NCBI RefSeq assembly: GCF_004365095.1
Contig: NZ_SOCN01000001.1
Span: 484,661 to 548,660 of the forward strand
Direction: 5' to 3'
Source: Mycoplasmopsis mustelae
GTDB lineage: Bacteria > Bacillota_I > Bacilli_A > Mycoplasmatales > Metamycoplasmataceae
DNA: 64,000 nucleotides
The position numbers were made by a program, and so were the translations under genes. Every line of letters starts with the position of its first letter. Positions within the stretch are counted from its first letter, which is position 1. Below the pieces are notes generated by a model that worked only from the letters and a program-made list of their open reading frames with translations, ran no database searches and was not told where the DNA came from. Positions 44,815 to 56,171 of this stretch are shown in pieces.

Positions 44815-45746
44815 TGCCCGCTTTTGTTGTAAGCTTTATAGCGAATAAAAGTGATTTATTTTTTAGTATCGGAGGAATTTCAGCGGTTACACCATTAGGG
44901 TTTATTGGGAGTATACTTTTTGGACTACTTATCGGTTATACAGTAAAATGGTTAACATCATTTAGGATACAAAAATCTATTAGTGCTATTATACCAATGT
45001 TTGTTATACCAATTGGAGTGACTTTATTTTATTCATTAATTGTAATTTTTGTAGTGGGTGCTCCAATTGGTTATGTTATGGATAAATTTATTGCCGCGTT
45101 AAAAACTGTATTTACCAGCGATAATAATATAGGAATTTGAATTGCACTACTATTGGGTATTTTATTAGGTGCAATGGCTGGTTTTGATATGGGTGGTCCC
45201 ATTAATAAAGTTGCTTTTTTAACATCAACAGCTTTGGTTTCTCAAAATATTTTTGAACCAATGGGTATGGTAGGGGCAGCAATTCCTGTTGCGCCATTAG
45301 GGATGGGATTAGCAACTATTATTTTTAGAAAGAAATTCAATAATAATGAAAAGTCATTAGGTGCGTCTGCGATTTTGATGGGATTTATAGGAATTTCAGA
45401 AGGAGCAATACCATTTGCTGTGGCCGATCCTAAGCGCGTGATAGTTGCTAATGTTATTGGTTCCGCTGTTGCTGGTGGTTTAGCAGGTGTTCTAAGCGTT
45501 ACAAATGCTGCTGCACACGGTGGACCAATTGTTGCTATTTTGGGTGCGGTAGGTTCACACACACATGGAACAGGATTAGGAATTTTATTTTACTTTATTG
45601 CAATTATTATTGGTATGATAATTACTGCTTTAATTTATGGTTTTTGAAAAGAAAAAGAAATTAAAAGTTTATCTAAATTATCAATGGCTTTATCAAAAAT
45701 TAACTTTAAGAAAGGTAGAAATGATAAAAAAACTTTCAAAAGATAA
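44814..45746 (+). CDS. remaining part of PTS EIIC, in a shifted frame
   Basis: 310 residues from ATG 44814 to 45746, continuing EIIC in the +2 frame. It holds the conserved MPAFVVSFIANKSD, AGFDMGGPINKVAF, GISEGAIPFAV and HGGPIVAILG segments of Fru-family EIIC and ends in a Lys-rich tail. Without the 5-bp duplication it would be fused to the upstream part, giving a protein of about 667 residues. Whether it is expressed by reinitiation at TAATG or is dead is open. One TGA codon at about 45138 and others are Trp. Confidence 0.8.
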
Positions 45747-45993
45747 AATTATCTTAATTGTTTTGCTATCAGTTACAACAATCGCTCTTATTATTGGTAT
45801 TGTTTTAACTGTTTTAGGTTCACAACAATATATAAATTTTGTAAATAACGCAATAAAAAATGGTAAAAAAATCATTAATATTTCCGAATTTATTTATGGA
45901 ATTTTCTTGTTAATTTTGTCGGTACTGCTTTATATAGTAACTGCATTATTTGCTAATTCACAGTTTAATAAAAAAATAAATCAAAATGTCTAA
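45721..45993 (+). CDS. small two-helix membrane protein
   Basis: A 90-residue protein with two transmembrane helices (about residues 10-32 and 55-78) and basic ends. The ATG at 45721 follows AAGAAAGG and lies inside the end of EIIC (26-bp overlap); its stop overlaps manA by 8 bp, so it is embedded in the operon. No family recognised; a membrane partner of the PTS is possible. Confidence 0.7.
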   Translation: MIKKLSKDKIILIVLLSVTTIALIIGIVLTVLGSQQYINFVNNAIKNGKKIINISEFIYGIFLLILSVLLYIVTALFANSQFNKKINQNV

Positions 45994-46891
45994 CATTATC
46001 TTTTTGAAACCCTTTTTTAAACCAACCTTATGAGCTAATGATAATTTACAAAAAATGTATCATTTAAAAGAAAAAGTAGGTGAGGCTTGATTAATTTCTG
46101 TGATTAAAAATTGTGAATCAATAGTAAAATCAACAAATGAAAAATTAAGCGATTTTATAAAACATAATCCTGAGTTTTTTAATCTTTCTATAGAGGAGTC
46201 AAAAACTTTTGAATATCCTCATTTAATTAAATTTTTGGATGCAAAGACACCATTAAGTATTCAAGTACATCCTAATGATGAATATGCAAAAAAGTATCAT
46301 TCATTAGGTAAAAATGAATGCTGGTATGTTCTAAAAACTAGTGATGAACCATTTATATTAGGAACAAACACAAATAAAAGGCAAGAAATATTGGAAGCAA
46401 TTAATAGTCATTTAATTGAAAAATATTTAAATAAAATTAAACTAGAAAAAGATGATTTTGTTTATATACCAGCTGGTTTAATCCATGGTATCCCTTCAGA
46501 AACAATGGTGTTTGAATTACAGCAATCTAGTGATATAACATTTCGCTTATACGACTATGAACGTAGAGACATAAACGGAAATAAAAGAGAAATTCATATT
46601 AAAGAATCAATAGATACAATGAACCTTGATTTAGAAGTTAAAATACAAAAAGAACTTACTAATAATTTTTACCAAACCGAGAATTTTAAACTTACTAAGC
46701 TGAATTTAAAAAACCAACAAGAAGTAATTTCAACAAATAATGCTAAACATTGTGTGGAAGTTGTTGTTTTTGATGGTACTGGTTATATTAATAATATTCC
46801 TATAAAAACAGGAGATGCATTACTCATTAGTAAAAAACAACAAAATTTTCTTGTTAAAGGAACGGTTTCGCTTTTTATTAGTTTTATTTAA
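45986..46891 (+). CDS. manA: mannose-6-phosphate isomerase, class I
   Basis: Interconverts mannose 6-phosphate and fructose 6-phosphate. The 301-residue protein has the zinc-ligand motifs LSIQVHPND, NECWYVL (Glu) and PAGLIHGI (His), and the active-site Arg in ITFRLYDY. Start at 45986 overlaps the preceding gene by 8 bp. It closes the rpiR-PTS-manA cassette and points to mannose as the imported sugar. Two TGA codons near the start are Trp. Confidence 0.94.
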
Positions 46892-46932
46892 AAAAAGCAG
46901 CACCAAAATTTCTAGGACGGTGCTGCTTTTTT
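46891..46932 (+). terminator. terminator of the PTS-manA operon
   Basis: AAAAAAGCAGCACC / GGTGCTGCTTTTTT perfect 14-bp stem with a 14-nt loop, immediately after the stop. Confidence 0.92.
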
Positions 46933-47008
46933 AAACTAAAGCAAAATACATTAGTGAATTTCATAATTTAATGTATTATAAATATAAAAATTAAATTAAG
47001 GAGCATAA

Positions 47009-48442
47009 ATGAAAAAACTACTATTTAGTATTGGTGAACCTATTTCTGGTTTAGGTGGCTTAACGGGAATAGTTCCGCAAACTGCAAAAATTGAAGATGA
47101 TTTATTACTTAAAAAACAATTCAGTAAAGATTTGACATCAAAAGACATAAGTAAAGCGATTCAATTTTCACAAAACGTATTTAAGGGTAAGGAAAATATA
47201 ATAGATAGTATCTCAAATAGTATAATTGAGAGAAAAACAAGTGTAAATAAGACTATAAAAGAAACTATAACTTTTGATGATTTTTATGAAATTACCAATA
47301 GCATTATAGATGGATATAGAGCAAATAATTTTATAAATCAATTACAAGCAGAAGAAGCACGAAAATTAATAAATAAGCAAGCCTACAAATCATTTGTGAG
47401 TGATTTTAGTAAAGATATTAATTCATATAAAAAAGAATTCACAAAAATAGTTGCTACAAATAAACCAAAAAAACAAGATGAAGAGTTTAAAATTACAAGA
47501 ACAGTTCTAGAGTCTGACAAAGGGTATGTGGTTAATCTTGTTAATAATGAAGTTAATTCTAAGGAATTAACAGTTCAGTTTTTTAAATTAGAAAACGAAT
47601 TAAAAAATATCAATATCATATACAAAGGAATTAACGATAATATAGTAAATCTTAATTATAGAATAAAAGTTGCAATCGGTTTAAAAATTGCTGCATCAGC
47701 AACATCTATAGTAACTGCTTTTTTAGGTTTTTTTAGCTTAGGATTAGCATTTTTTCTTTCTGCTGGCGCTGGCGTAGCATCTATTGGTTTATCAATTCAT
47801 ATAAAAAATTTAAAAAGGCAAAAAGAGGCATACGTAAAGAATTTGGATTCAATTAAACTTCTAATTAAACCAGGAAAAAAATATGATAGTGGTTTTATGG
47901 ATGCATATGGTTTTTCAAAAGATGTCATCACTAGTGTTCCAGTAAATGTTTTTAGCACTGTATGAAATTATTCTAAAGGACAAAAATTCTGATATTCGGG
48001 TCTTAAAGAAGGACTGAAAAACCTAAGAAAAGGATTTTTTTGACAAATACCAGGAATAGCGTTAGATATAGCTGACATCACAATATCAGTAAATGAAATT
48101 ATTGGATTAAACAATGAATCAAGCAGGATAAATTCATATTTGCAGAATTTAGAAAACTGGCTTAATTTGATTAGTCAAAATTTAGAAAATATAAAAAAAG
48201 TAGAATGAGTTGTCGTAAAGGAAACACCACAAACAGCACCATATAACAAAGGTGGCATAGGAGGACGAAACGAAGTCTTTAAAAATTTAAAAACAGGAGA
48301 AATCTTAACGATTGATGAAATGTTAAAACAACCTGATTGAAAATTATATTCATGAGGATTGAAGAAAGTTTTTAATCCAAGATTAAATGTATGATACATT
48401 AGAAAATTACCAAATCATACAAAAAAAGATAATTTAGGTTAG
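47009..48442 (+). CDS. unrecognised large protein with central membrane hairpin and compact C-terminal domain
   Basis: 477 residues, no signal peptide. It opens with a Gly-rich ISGLGGLTGIVP stretch, followed by about 200 charged helical residues. A strongly hydrophobic hairpin lies at about residues 225-265 (ATSIVTAFLGFFSLGLAFFLS and a Gly/Ala-rich second half). The C-terminal 80 residues form a distinct basic, Trp-rich domain with GGIGGRNEVFKNLKTGE and WYIRKLPNHTKKDNL. N-terminal delivery region, membrane hairpin and small basic tail resemble secreted or contact-dependent toxins, which is inference. AAGGAG precedes the ATG. The next gene starts 1 nt after the stop. Six TGA codons cluster in the C-terminal third. 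Confidence 0.7.
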
Positions 48443-48443
48443 T

Positions 48444-49166
48444 ATGGACGCAATAGGTTTATACACTTCAATCGGTTTACTGTTATTTACTTGTTTATTT
48501 ATATATCCGATTTATTCTTCTTTTTATATTTATAAATTTCAATATTTTTATTTTATTATTAGCGATGTATACAAAAGAGAAAAAGATATTAATCCTAATG
48601 AATATCACCACGAATTTGTAGATTTTTGAAAAGTGGTTTTAAAATATTCAAATTCATTTTATAAAAGGATGTTAATTTGATTGCTGATTGGTATATTTTG
48701 GTCAATTATTATTTTAGGGTTAGAATTATGATCAATAATTTATCAAGAAAAATTAGAATATAATGCCTCATACATTCTTGCTTGACTTCCTATGTTTTTT
48801 TTCTCTATAATAACTTTAATTGCTTCATATTTTATGTATATTAAATGTTTGGTTTATTGTAATCGGATAAAATTTCATTTTAGAGAAAAGTTTAAATTTT
48901 CAAAAATTATTTACAATAAACCTTTATTAAATTCTGAAATATATTTTAATAATAGTTTAAAACCTAATAACTATATACCTTTTCACACCTTTATTTTTGA
49001 TAATTTTTCAAGGTTTTTGCGAATACATACATTTAAAAAACTCTTTAAAGATGATGCCTATAGTGTTTTTGGTTTCTTTATTTATAACATGCATAAATCA
49101 AGAAAGGAAATGCATAAAAATTATTTTAAAGGTTTATACAATGATTATGTAAACTTTTATAATTAA
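48444..49166 (+). CDS. polytopic membrane protein, first of a tandem pair
   Basis: A 240-residue protein with an N-terminal helix at about residues 7-35, two helices at about 75-97 and 113-138, and a basic aromatic C-terminal part of about 100 residues, probably cytoplasmic. The ATG follows the previous stop by 1 nt (TAG T ATG) with AATTTAGG nearby, so translation is coupled. Layout matches the next gene, suggesting old paralogs. No family recognised; a membrane immunity or partner protein is possible. Confidence 0.65.
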
Positions 49167-49177
49167 AGAAAACTAAT

Positions 49178-49966
49178 ATGGAGGTTTTATTAATTGCTTG
49201 AGAAATCATTAATATATTTTCAGTTTCTATGATTACTGTTCTTTTATGTCTTTATGGAATTGTATTAAGTATTCAAAAATATATTATTAGGTTTGTTTTT
49301 ATAAAGACTCAAAGATTATTGGCGATACCAGAAGCAAAAAATACTCATTTGCTATTTTATGAGGGTTTTATAGAGTTTAAAAATTCAATAAAAAAATGAA
49401 AAAGAAAAAGCTGTATATTAATAATTTTTATATTTATTTTGATTTTCATAAATGTATTTATTATTTTAGTTTCTTACCTTGGTTATTTAGATTTGATACT
49501 TAAAGAAAACAATAGCGGTGCTTTTTATATAATATTTTACAGTATAATGGTTGGTATTTATGCCTTATCACTACTTATTTGCACATGCTTTATTTATTTT
49601 TATAAAAAAGTAGGAAAAAAATATCTTCCACATCTAACTAAATGAATTAATGAATTTAAATATTCATCAGGTGATAATTTTTACCTGAATGGTGAAAATG
49701 AGGAAATTCCAGAAAAAGAAAAACTTCTTGTTTATTTTTTTAACGAAAATAAAAAGAAGGCATATCTAGGTTATAACTTTATGTCTTATTTTAATGATGA
49801 ATACGAACAACAAATTAAAATATTTTATTTTGTAATTTGAGGTTATCATTTTAAAGAAATTAATGATGGGGATATACATTATAGCGATTTATATCAATCA
49901 TTTTTATACAACAAAAATAATAAACCAAAAGATGATTCTTTCTTTGATAAATTATTTAAGAAGTAA
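49178..49966 (+). CDS. polytopic membrane protein, second of a tandem pair
   Basis: A 262-residue protein of the same plan: N-terminal helix (about residues 10-40), two helices (about 80-103 and 115-140), then an acidic C-terminal region of about 115 residues. The start at 49178 lies 11 nt after the preceding stop. It ends the cassette; about 100 bp of non-coding DNA and a terminator separate it from the oppositely oriented ffh. Function unknown. Confidence 0.65.
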
Positions 49967-50069
49967 ATGGCTTTAATTATTTTTATAAATTATGTTTGAT
50001 AAACGAAAATCACTATGTGGTAGGTAAATTCGTTAAAATGCAAGGATAAAAACATGTATTGGGGTGATT

Positions 50070-50095
50070 AAAAACAGGGAATTATCCCTGTTTTT
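50070..50095. terminator. bidirectional terminator at the 3' end of ffh
   Basis: AAAAACAGGGA / TCCCTGTTTTT perfect stem with a 4-nt loop between the convergent cassette and ffh. Confidence 0.88.
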
Positions 50096-50099
50096 AAAA

Positions 50100-51449
50100 T
50101 TATAATCCAAATCCGCCAAGACCACCTATACCACCACCACTTTTAAATGATTTAGCCATATCGCTCATTCTTTTTACCATTGCATCAAAATCTGCTAATA
50201 ATTTATTAAATTCTTGAGCATTACGGCCGCTACCTTTTAAAACTCTTTCTTTGCGAGATGCTTGTCTTAACAGTTTGGGATTTTGACGTTCACGTTTAGT
50301 CATTGAAGAGATTAAAATTTGATAGACATACATTTTCTCTTCGGCTTTATCTAATTGATCTTCGCTTACTTTTGCAGAGAGATTACCGGGAAGCATTTTT
50401 AAGATTTTAGAGAACTTACCAAGGTTTTTTACTTGTTTAATTTGCTCTAATAAATCATCTAAAGTAAAGTTTCCACTAAAAATCTTATGAAACATCTTGG
50501 TTGCTTTATCTTCATCGATAACATCTTGAGCTTTTTCAATTAAGGTCATCACATCACCCATACCTAAAATTCTATCTGCCATACGTTCAGGATAAAAGAG
50601 ATCTAAATTTGATGTTTTTTCACCAGTACCAATAAATCTGATTGGCAGATTTAAGATATATCTTAAGCTCAATGCAGCGCCGCCTCGGGCATCTGAATCT
50701 AACTTAGTTATAATGGTTCCGTTTAATTTAAGATTTTCATGGAAAGTTTTAGCCACATTAATAATATCCTGACCACTTAATGCGTCAGTTACAAATAAAA
50801 TATCATCCGGATTGCAAATTTTCTTTAATCTACGCAATTCATCCATTAATTTTTCATCAATTGATAAACGACCAGCAGTATCAATGATAATTAAATCATT
50901 ATCATTTTCTCTTGCAACCTTTAAAGCATTTTTAACAATTTCATCGGCACTTTTATCAACTCCCTCTTGGTGGTAGTCGATTTGGATATTTTTAGCTAAT
51001 GTCACCAATTGTTCAACTGCGGCCGGACGGTAGATATCAGCAGCAACGACTAAAGGTTTTTGAACCATTTTTTTCTTTCTAAATCAATATGCTAATTTTG
51101 CTGCTGAAGTAGTTTTACCAGACCCTTGCAAACCACACATCATAATAACATACGTTTTTTTATTAATCTGAAATTCTTTAACTTTTCCACCTAAAATCTC
51201 AACTAATTCAGTGTGTAAAATTTTAATAAAGTGTTGTGACGGATTTAATTGTCCAATAATTTTTTCAGTCAAAGCTTTTTCTTTGACTTTATTGATAAAT
51301 TCTTTAACAACTTGTAAATTAACGTCGGCTTCTAATAGCCCCATTTTAATATCGCGAGTAATTTCTAAAATATCAACTTCGTTTAAAGTGACCTTTTTTT
51401 GCACTTTTTCTAGTGCTTTTTGCATTCTCTTTTCTAAAAAACCTAACAT
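50100..51449 (-). CDS. ffh: signal recognition particle protein Ffh
   Basis: GTPase that with SRP RNA targets membrane and secreted proteins to FtsY. The 449-residue protein has the helical N domain, G-domain motifs GLQGSGKTT, DTAGRL, TKLDSDARGG and GTGEK, and the methionine-rich M domain with SMTKRERQNPK and GSGRNAQEFN. It ends in a Gly-rich tail. One TGA codon is Trp. The ATG is 8 nt from a TATAAT box, so the leader is about 1 nt. Confidence 0.97.
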
Positions 51450-51456
51450 AAGTTAT

Positions 51457-51462
51457 ATTATA
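51457..51462 (-). promoter_or_regulatory. -10 box of ffh promoter
   Basis: TATAAT on the minus strand ending 8 nt before the ffh ATG. No ribosome-binding site fits. Confidence 0.6.
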
Positions 51463-51504
51463 CAATAACCCTATATTTTCAAACTTGCTAATTTTGAAAT
51501 TTGG

Positions 51505-51510
51505 TATAAT
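51505..51510 (+). promoter_or_regulatory. -10 box of rluD-like promoter
   Basis: TATAAT ending 8 nt before the ATG at 51518; near-leaderless. It lies back to back with the ffh promoter in a 68-bp space. Confidence 0.6.
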
Positions 51511-51517
51511 TTTTAAT

Positions 51518-52456
51518 ATGATATATTTAATCGTAGAATATCAAGAAAGGATAGATAAATATATAGCAAATAATTCAGAAATATCACGTAATGATATTAA
51601 AGAATTAATTGATCAAAGAGTGGTATATGTTGATGGTGTTTTAGTTAATAAATCTAAATTTATGGTGCGAGAAGGTCAACACATTAAGATATTAAAAGTT
51701 TTAGATAAAACTCTTCATGTAGAACCTGAAGAAATGCAATTAGATATTGTTTATGATGACGAGTATTTAAGCGTTATTAATAAACCGTCTGGTTTAGTAG
51801 TACATCCGTCGCCCGGACATATTTCAGGGACATTAGTAAATGGATTACTATATCATTTTAAAAATAATCTATCAGATAAAAATGGATTATTAAGACCCGG
51901 AATAGTACACCGAATTGATAAGGATACTAGCGGCTTATTAATTATTGCCAAAAATAATCAAATACATCAGTTGTTATCTGAAAAATTTGTGACACATCAA
52001 ATTAATCGTAAATATCTTGCAATATGTGATGGAATTATTGAAAATAAAAAAATGTTGTTAAATTTACCGATTGGTCGCTCTAATATAGATCGTCAAAAAA
52101 TGACAATTACTAATATTAATTCTAAACCAGCAATTACACATATTAATTTGCTAAAAACTTTTTATATAGATTCAATGCCAAAATCTTTAGTTCAATGTGA
52201 ATTGGAAACCGGAAGAACTCACCAGATCAGAGTGCACTTAAAATACATTGGAAATCCAGTTTATGGAGATCCAGTATATGGAAAAGCAATTGATGACAAC
52301 GGACAACGCTTGCATGCTTATAAATTGGAATTCGAACATCCTATAACTAAACAATATTTAGAGTTTTATAGCAAACCGGGTGACAAATTTCGGGTAGCAG
52401 AATTTAATTTTGAAAAATTTATTCAAGAACACGAAACGAAAGGAAATAATGATTAA
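51518..52456 (+). CDS. RluA/RluD-family 23S rRNA pseudouridine synthase
   Basis: A 312-residue enzyme with an N-terminal S4 RNA-binding domain (about residues 10-65) and the catalytic core containing GIVHRIDKDTSGLLI, in which the Asp is the nucleophile, then ETGRTHQIRVHLKYIG. By domain layout it is closest to RluD, which modifies helix 69, but RluC/YlyB types are not excluded. ATG 51518 is chosen because an earlier in-frame start would lie upstream of the -10 box. Overlaps the next gene by 8 bp. Confidence 0.9.
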   Translation: MIYLIVEYQERIDKYIANNSEISRNDIKELIDQRVVYVDGVLVNKSKFMVREGQHIKILKVLDKTLHVEPEEMQLDIVYDDEYLSVINKPSGLVVHPSPGHISGTLVNGLLYHFKNNLSDKNGLLRPGIVHRIDKDTSGLLIIAKNNQIHQLLSEKFVTHQINRKYLAICDGIIENKKMLLNLPIGRSNIDRQKMTITNINSKPAITHINLLKTFYIDSMPKSLVQCELETGRTHQIRVHLKYIGNPVYGDPVYGKAIDDNGQRLHAYKLEFEHPITKQYLEFYSKPGDKFRVAEFNFEKFIQEHETKGNND

Positions 52457-53348
52457 TTGAAGAAATTTAAACTGAGATGAAATAGATAACACTGAAACTT
52501 TATGACAAAAATTTAAAAAGCAATCTAATTTGTGAATTATTTTTTATATTATTGTTATTGGTTTAGTGGCTGCAATTTCTTTAATTCAGGTGATTTATGT
52601 CGCTGTTGATAAAGCGGGTTATTTTGATTTACAAACTGAAATTTATAAGAAAATAGCAGAATCTAATTCAAACTTTCCCACTGGTAATATTTCTGAATAT
52701 GTTCAATCAGATTTTATAAGAAATCTTACAACTAATTCGTTTTTAACTATATTTTTATTTACGCTTGTTGTGTTTTTTGTAATTTCGGTATTTAAAGCTT
52801 TTAAAAATCGCAATTTTAAATACTTAAACGGTTTAGCCTTAATGGGGATGTGATTTACCGCTATCTATAATATTATTGTCTTTTTTATAAATATTAGAAA
52901 TTTCTTTGGTTTTCAAGGTTTTAGTGATTACAATGTTGCGATAATGATGGTTGTAACTAATGTTATTTTAGCAGTTTTATATTTACTTATTATATTTTTT
53001 CCAGGCAGAGAAGTAAGTAAATTAAGAAAGATGTTTATTTACTTTGAAGGCTACGTTTTGAGAAACAGAGTGATAGAAGAAAATTTAAAAAATATGAAAA
53101 TGAGTGGTAATTTCCAAGAAATTTTTGCTCCATTTTTTGGTGCAAATGCTCAAGGTGCTAATCAAACTACAACAAGTTCAAACACACAAACAAGTGAAAA
53201 ACCAGAAAAAAGTGAAGAATATCAAAGACTTTCAAAATTACCGTTAAGTCAATTACATAAAATAGCAGCAAAACTAAATATTTATGGACACGAAGATATT
53301 GAAAAAGATGAATTAATAGAAAAAATTATTCAATATTCAAAAAAATAA
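52449..53348 (+). CDS. membrane protein with C-terminal SAP/Rho-N-like domain
   Basis: A 299-residue protein with four to five transmembrane helices in residues 30-200, then a Ser/Thr/Gln linker (residues about 235-260) and a final 40-residue domain: LSKLPLSQLHKIAAKLNIYG followed by a Glu/Lys helix. That domain looks like the SAP or Rho N-terminal fold, which binds nucleic acid. A membrane protein with a cytoplasmic nucleic-acid-binding tail could tether DNA or RNA, which is inference. The start overlaps the rluD-like stop; recA follows in the next unit. Seven TGA codons are Trp. Confidence 0.7.
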
Positions 53349-53368
53349 TTACTAAGGTAATTATTTTT
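53341..53368 (+). terminator. terminator before recA
   Basis: AAAATAATTAC / GTAATTATTTTTT stem with a 4-nt loop overlapping the stop codon. Confidence 0.75.
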
Positions 53369-53456
53369 TATTGTATCAATTTATAATAAAAGTTCATTTT
53401 TTGTTCTTTTTTAGTTTGCATTTACCGATTTTTTTATTAATAAAGTAGGAGGAAAA

Positions 53457-54437
53457 ATGGAAAATAATAAAGATATCATTTCTACTACGATTCATCAAAT
53501 AGAAAAAAAATTTGGTAAAGAATCAATTATGTTGTTAGGAGATGTTCCTGATTTAGCGATTGAAACTTTTAGCACAGGTAGTATTACTTTAGATACCTTA
53601 TTAGGTGGAGGTTATCCGAAAGGACGCATTATCGAAATTTATGGACCTGAAAGTTGTGGAAAGACAACGCTTTCTTTGCATGCAGTTGCAGAAGTTCAAA
53701 AATTAGGTGGGGTTGCGGCATTTATAGATGCTGAGCATTCAATTGATCCTTTGTTTGCTCAAAAAATTGGAGTAGATGTTAATAATTTAATACTTTCACA
53801 ACCTGACAGCGGAGAACAAGCGATGGAAATAGTTGATATTTTAGCTAAAACAGGAAATATCGACTTAATTGTTGTTGATAGTGTTGCAGCGTTAGTGCCT
53901 GAGGCTGAATTAAATGGAGAAATGACTGACCAACAAATTGGAGCGCAGGCTCGCCTTATGTCGAAAGCATTACGTAAAATTACTGGAAATTTAAATAAAA
54001 ATAAAACTACAATTATTTTTATTAATCAGATTAGAGAAAAAGTAGGTGTAATTTTTGGTAACCCTGAAACAACACCAGGAGGTCGTGCTTTAAAATTTTA
54101 TTCAAGTATTCGTGTAGAAGTTCGCAAAGGACAAGCAATTGTTGAAGATAAAGAAATAATTGGTGCAGAAATTAAATTTAAAGTGGTTAAAAATAAAATA
54201 GCACCTCCATACAAAACTGGTCAAAGCGAATTTTACTTTGACAAAGGAATTGATAGAGTAGGAGAAATTATCGATTTAGCAACAGATAAAGAAATTTTAG
54301 ATAAAAAAGGTGCTTGATATGGATATAACGGACAAAATATTGCACAAGGTAAAAAGAATTTAAGAGATTATTTATTAACTAATTCTGAGATATATCATGA
54401 AATATATAATAAAGTAAAAGAATTTAGTAAGCATTAA
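53457..54437 (+). CDS. recA: recombinase RecA
   Basis: Strand-exchange protein for homologous recombination. The 326-residue protein has Walker [10 protein letters not shown], the DAEHSIDP segment, Walker [11 protein letters not shown], loop L1/L2 region ([20 protein letters not shown] and [10 protein letters not shown]) and the C-terminal part after a TGA-coded Trp. Slightly short but complete. AGGAGG precedes the ATG. Confidence 0.97.
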
Positions 54438-54494
54438 ACTTGCTTAATTCTTTTTATTTTTTATAATTACAATATATATTATAAAGGAGATGTT

Positions 54495-55337
54495 ATGGAA
54501 ATTAAGGTTTTATTCTTAGGTGACATTTTTGGACTTCCTGGAATAATTACAGTTGAAAAATACTTACCAAAGCTGATTAAAGAATATCAAGTTGATTTTG
54601 TTATTGCTCAAGGAGAGAATGTTAGTGGTCGAAAAGGTTTAAGTGTTGAAGATTACCAACGTTTGAAGAACGCAGGAATTAATTGTTTTACTATGGGAAA
54701 TCATGTTTGGGCCAATGACGGAATCTATCAAATTATAGAAAATGATGATATCATCCGTCCTTATAATGTTGATGCAGATTATCCTGGCGATGGAAGTAAA
54801 GTGTTTCAAATTAAAAATAAAACTTTACGTGTCTCTTCTTTTATGGGTCAAAGTTTTAATGAATTATTAAAACCATGACATCAACAATATGCAGATTCAT
54901 TTATTTATAGTTTCGATAATTTATATTTTACTAAAAATAAAACTGATTTTCATTTTATAGATTTTCATGCTGAAACTACAAGTGAAAAATATGTTTTTGG
55001 TTTATACGTGGATGGAAAAGTTGATGCAATTTGTGGAACTCACACTCACGTTCAAACTAATGATGCGCATAGATTGCCAAAAGGAACTTTATATATTTCA
55101 GATGTAGGAATGGTTGGACCAATTGATTCGGCTATTGGTGTTCGTCCAAATGAAGTAATGTCTAAGATGTTAGATGAAGAAAAGAAGGGTAAATTTATTG
55201 TAAGTGATAATAATACTCAAATTAACGCAGTTTTATTAACGCTAAAAAGCAATGGAATTATCAATAAAGAAAATAAGATTCAAGTAATTAATATTTTTGA
55301 TATAGATATTTATGCTAAAAAGGATCCAATTTTATAA
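54495..55337 (+). CDS. ymdB: YmdB-family metallophosphoesterase (2',3'-cyclic phosphodiesterase type)
   Basis: A 280-residue calcineurin-like phosphoesterase with the metal motifs FLGDIFG, GENVSG, GNHVW and GTHTHVQTND. It belongs to the YmdB/TIGR00282 group found beside recA and rny in Firmicutes; YmdB hydrolyses 2',3'-cAMP and affects RNA decay in Bacillus. AAGGAG precedes the ATG, 57 bp after recA, so it may share its message. Convergent with potC. Confidence 0.92.
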
Positions 55338-55346
55338 ATTGGATTT
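55324..55346. terminator. hairpin between ymdB and potC
   Basis: ATCCAATT / AATTGGAT stem with a short loop overlapping the ymdB stop, between convergent genes. Confidence 0.65.
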
Positions 55347-55358
55347 CTATAGCTGAAT

Positions 55359-56171
55359 CTAGATTGATTTAACAATTTTACGAGAAAAAATAAAATAAAT
55401 TAATAATGGCAGAGCAATAACTACTAAGGCACCTGCTGATTGAATATTAATAAAATAACCACCGGTTGGTATAGGACCGATTTGTCTGAATCAAATACCG
55501 ACTGTTTTTTTGCTTGTGCTACTTAATAAATAGTTGGGTCATAAAAAGTCGTTTCATACTGATACAAAGCTAAATATAATTAATAAAAGATAAAATTCTT
55601 TCATTTCTTTTCAATAAACTAAATAAATTTTTTGTCATATACTTAAATTATCTACTACAATAAGTTTTTGGTATTTTTGTTTTGCTTTTTCGTAATGTAT
55701 AAATAAGTTATACATAAAAAAATATGAAAAGATACTATTAGTAATCAATGATAATGGAGTTAATGTATTAGCTAAAAGCAAATCATTTAATAATTTATTT
55801 AAAGATAAATATATGGCAAATTCGGGTGTAAAAGAAAATATTAATACAATGATTCAAATTATCTTTTTAAATTTATTAGGAAATCTAGATAAACCTATAG
55901 CGAATAGAGTATATGTTAATAATCTAATTAACATTAAAATGAATGCACTTTCAAATGATATTAAAATTGCATTTCAAAATTCTGCATTAGCAAAAAAATT
56001 AAAATTCTGATAATTTCACTCCTTGAAATATAATGCAAAATTATGGTTGGTTACTGATGAATTTGATAAAAAAGCAGTGACTATTAAAATGTAAATTGGG
56101 AATAAGATAAGAAATACTAGTAATAATATTAGAAATATTTTTAAAACATCTTTTAGGAATTTTTTATACAT
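55359..56171 (-). CDS. potC: polyamine ABC transporter permease PotC
   Basis: A 270-residue inner-membrane permease with about six helices, seen only when TGA is read as Trp (eight such codons). The second-to-last cytoplasmic loop matches the EAA-type coupling motif (KLIVVDNLSIWQKIY region), here without the usual EAA-G residues. It overlaps potB by 8 bp. With PotB it forms the channel of the spermidine/putrescine importer. The substrate-binding gene is missing next door; the PotD-like gene is at 1.5-3.4 kb. Confidence 0.85.

Noticed and set aside
45242..45562. Minus-strand 106-codon frame inside EIIC
   Set aside because: Pro/Ala-rich antisense shadow of conserved EIIC sequence.
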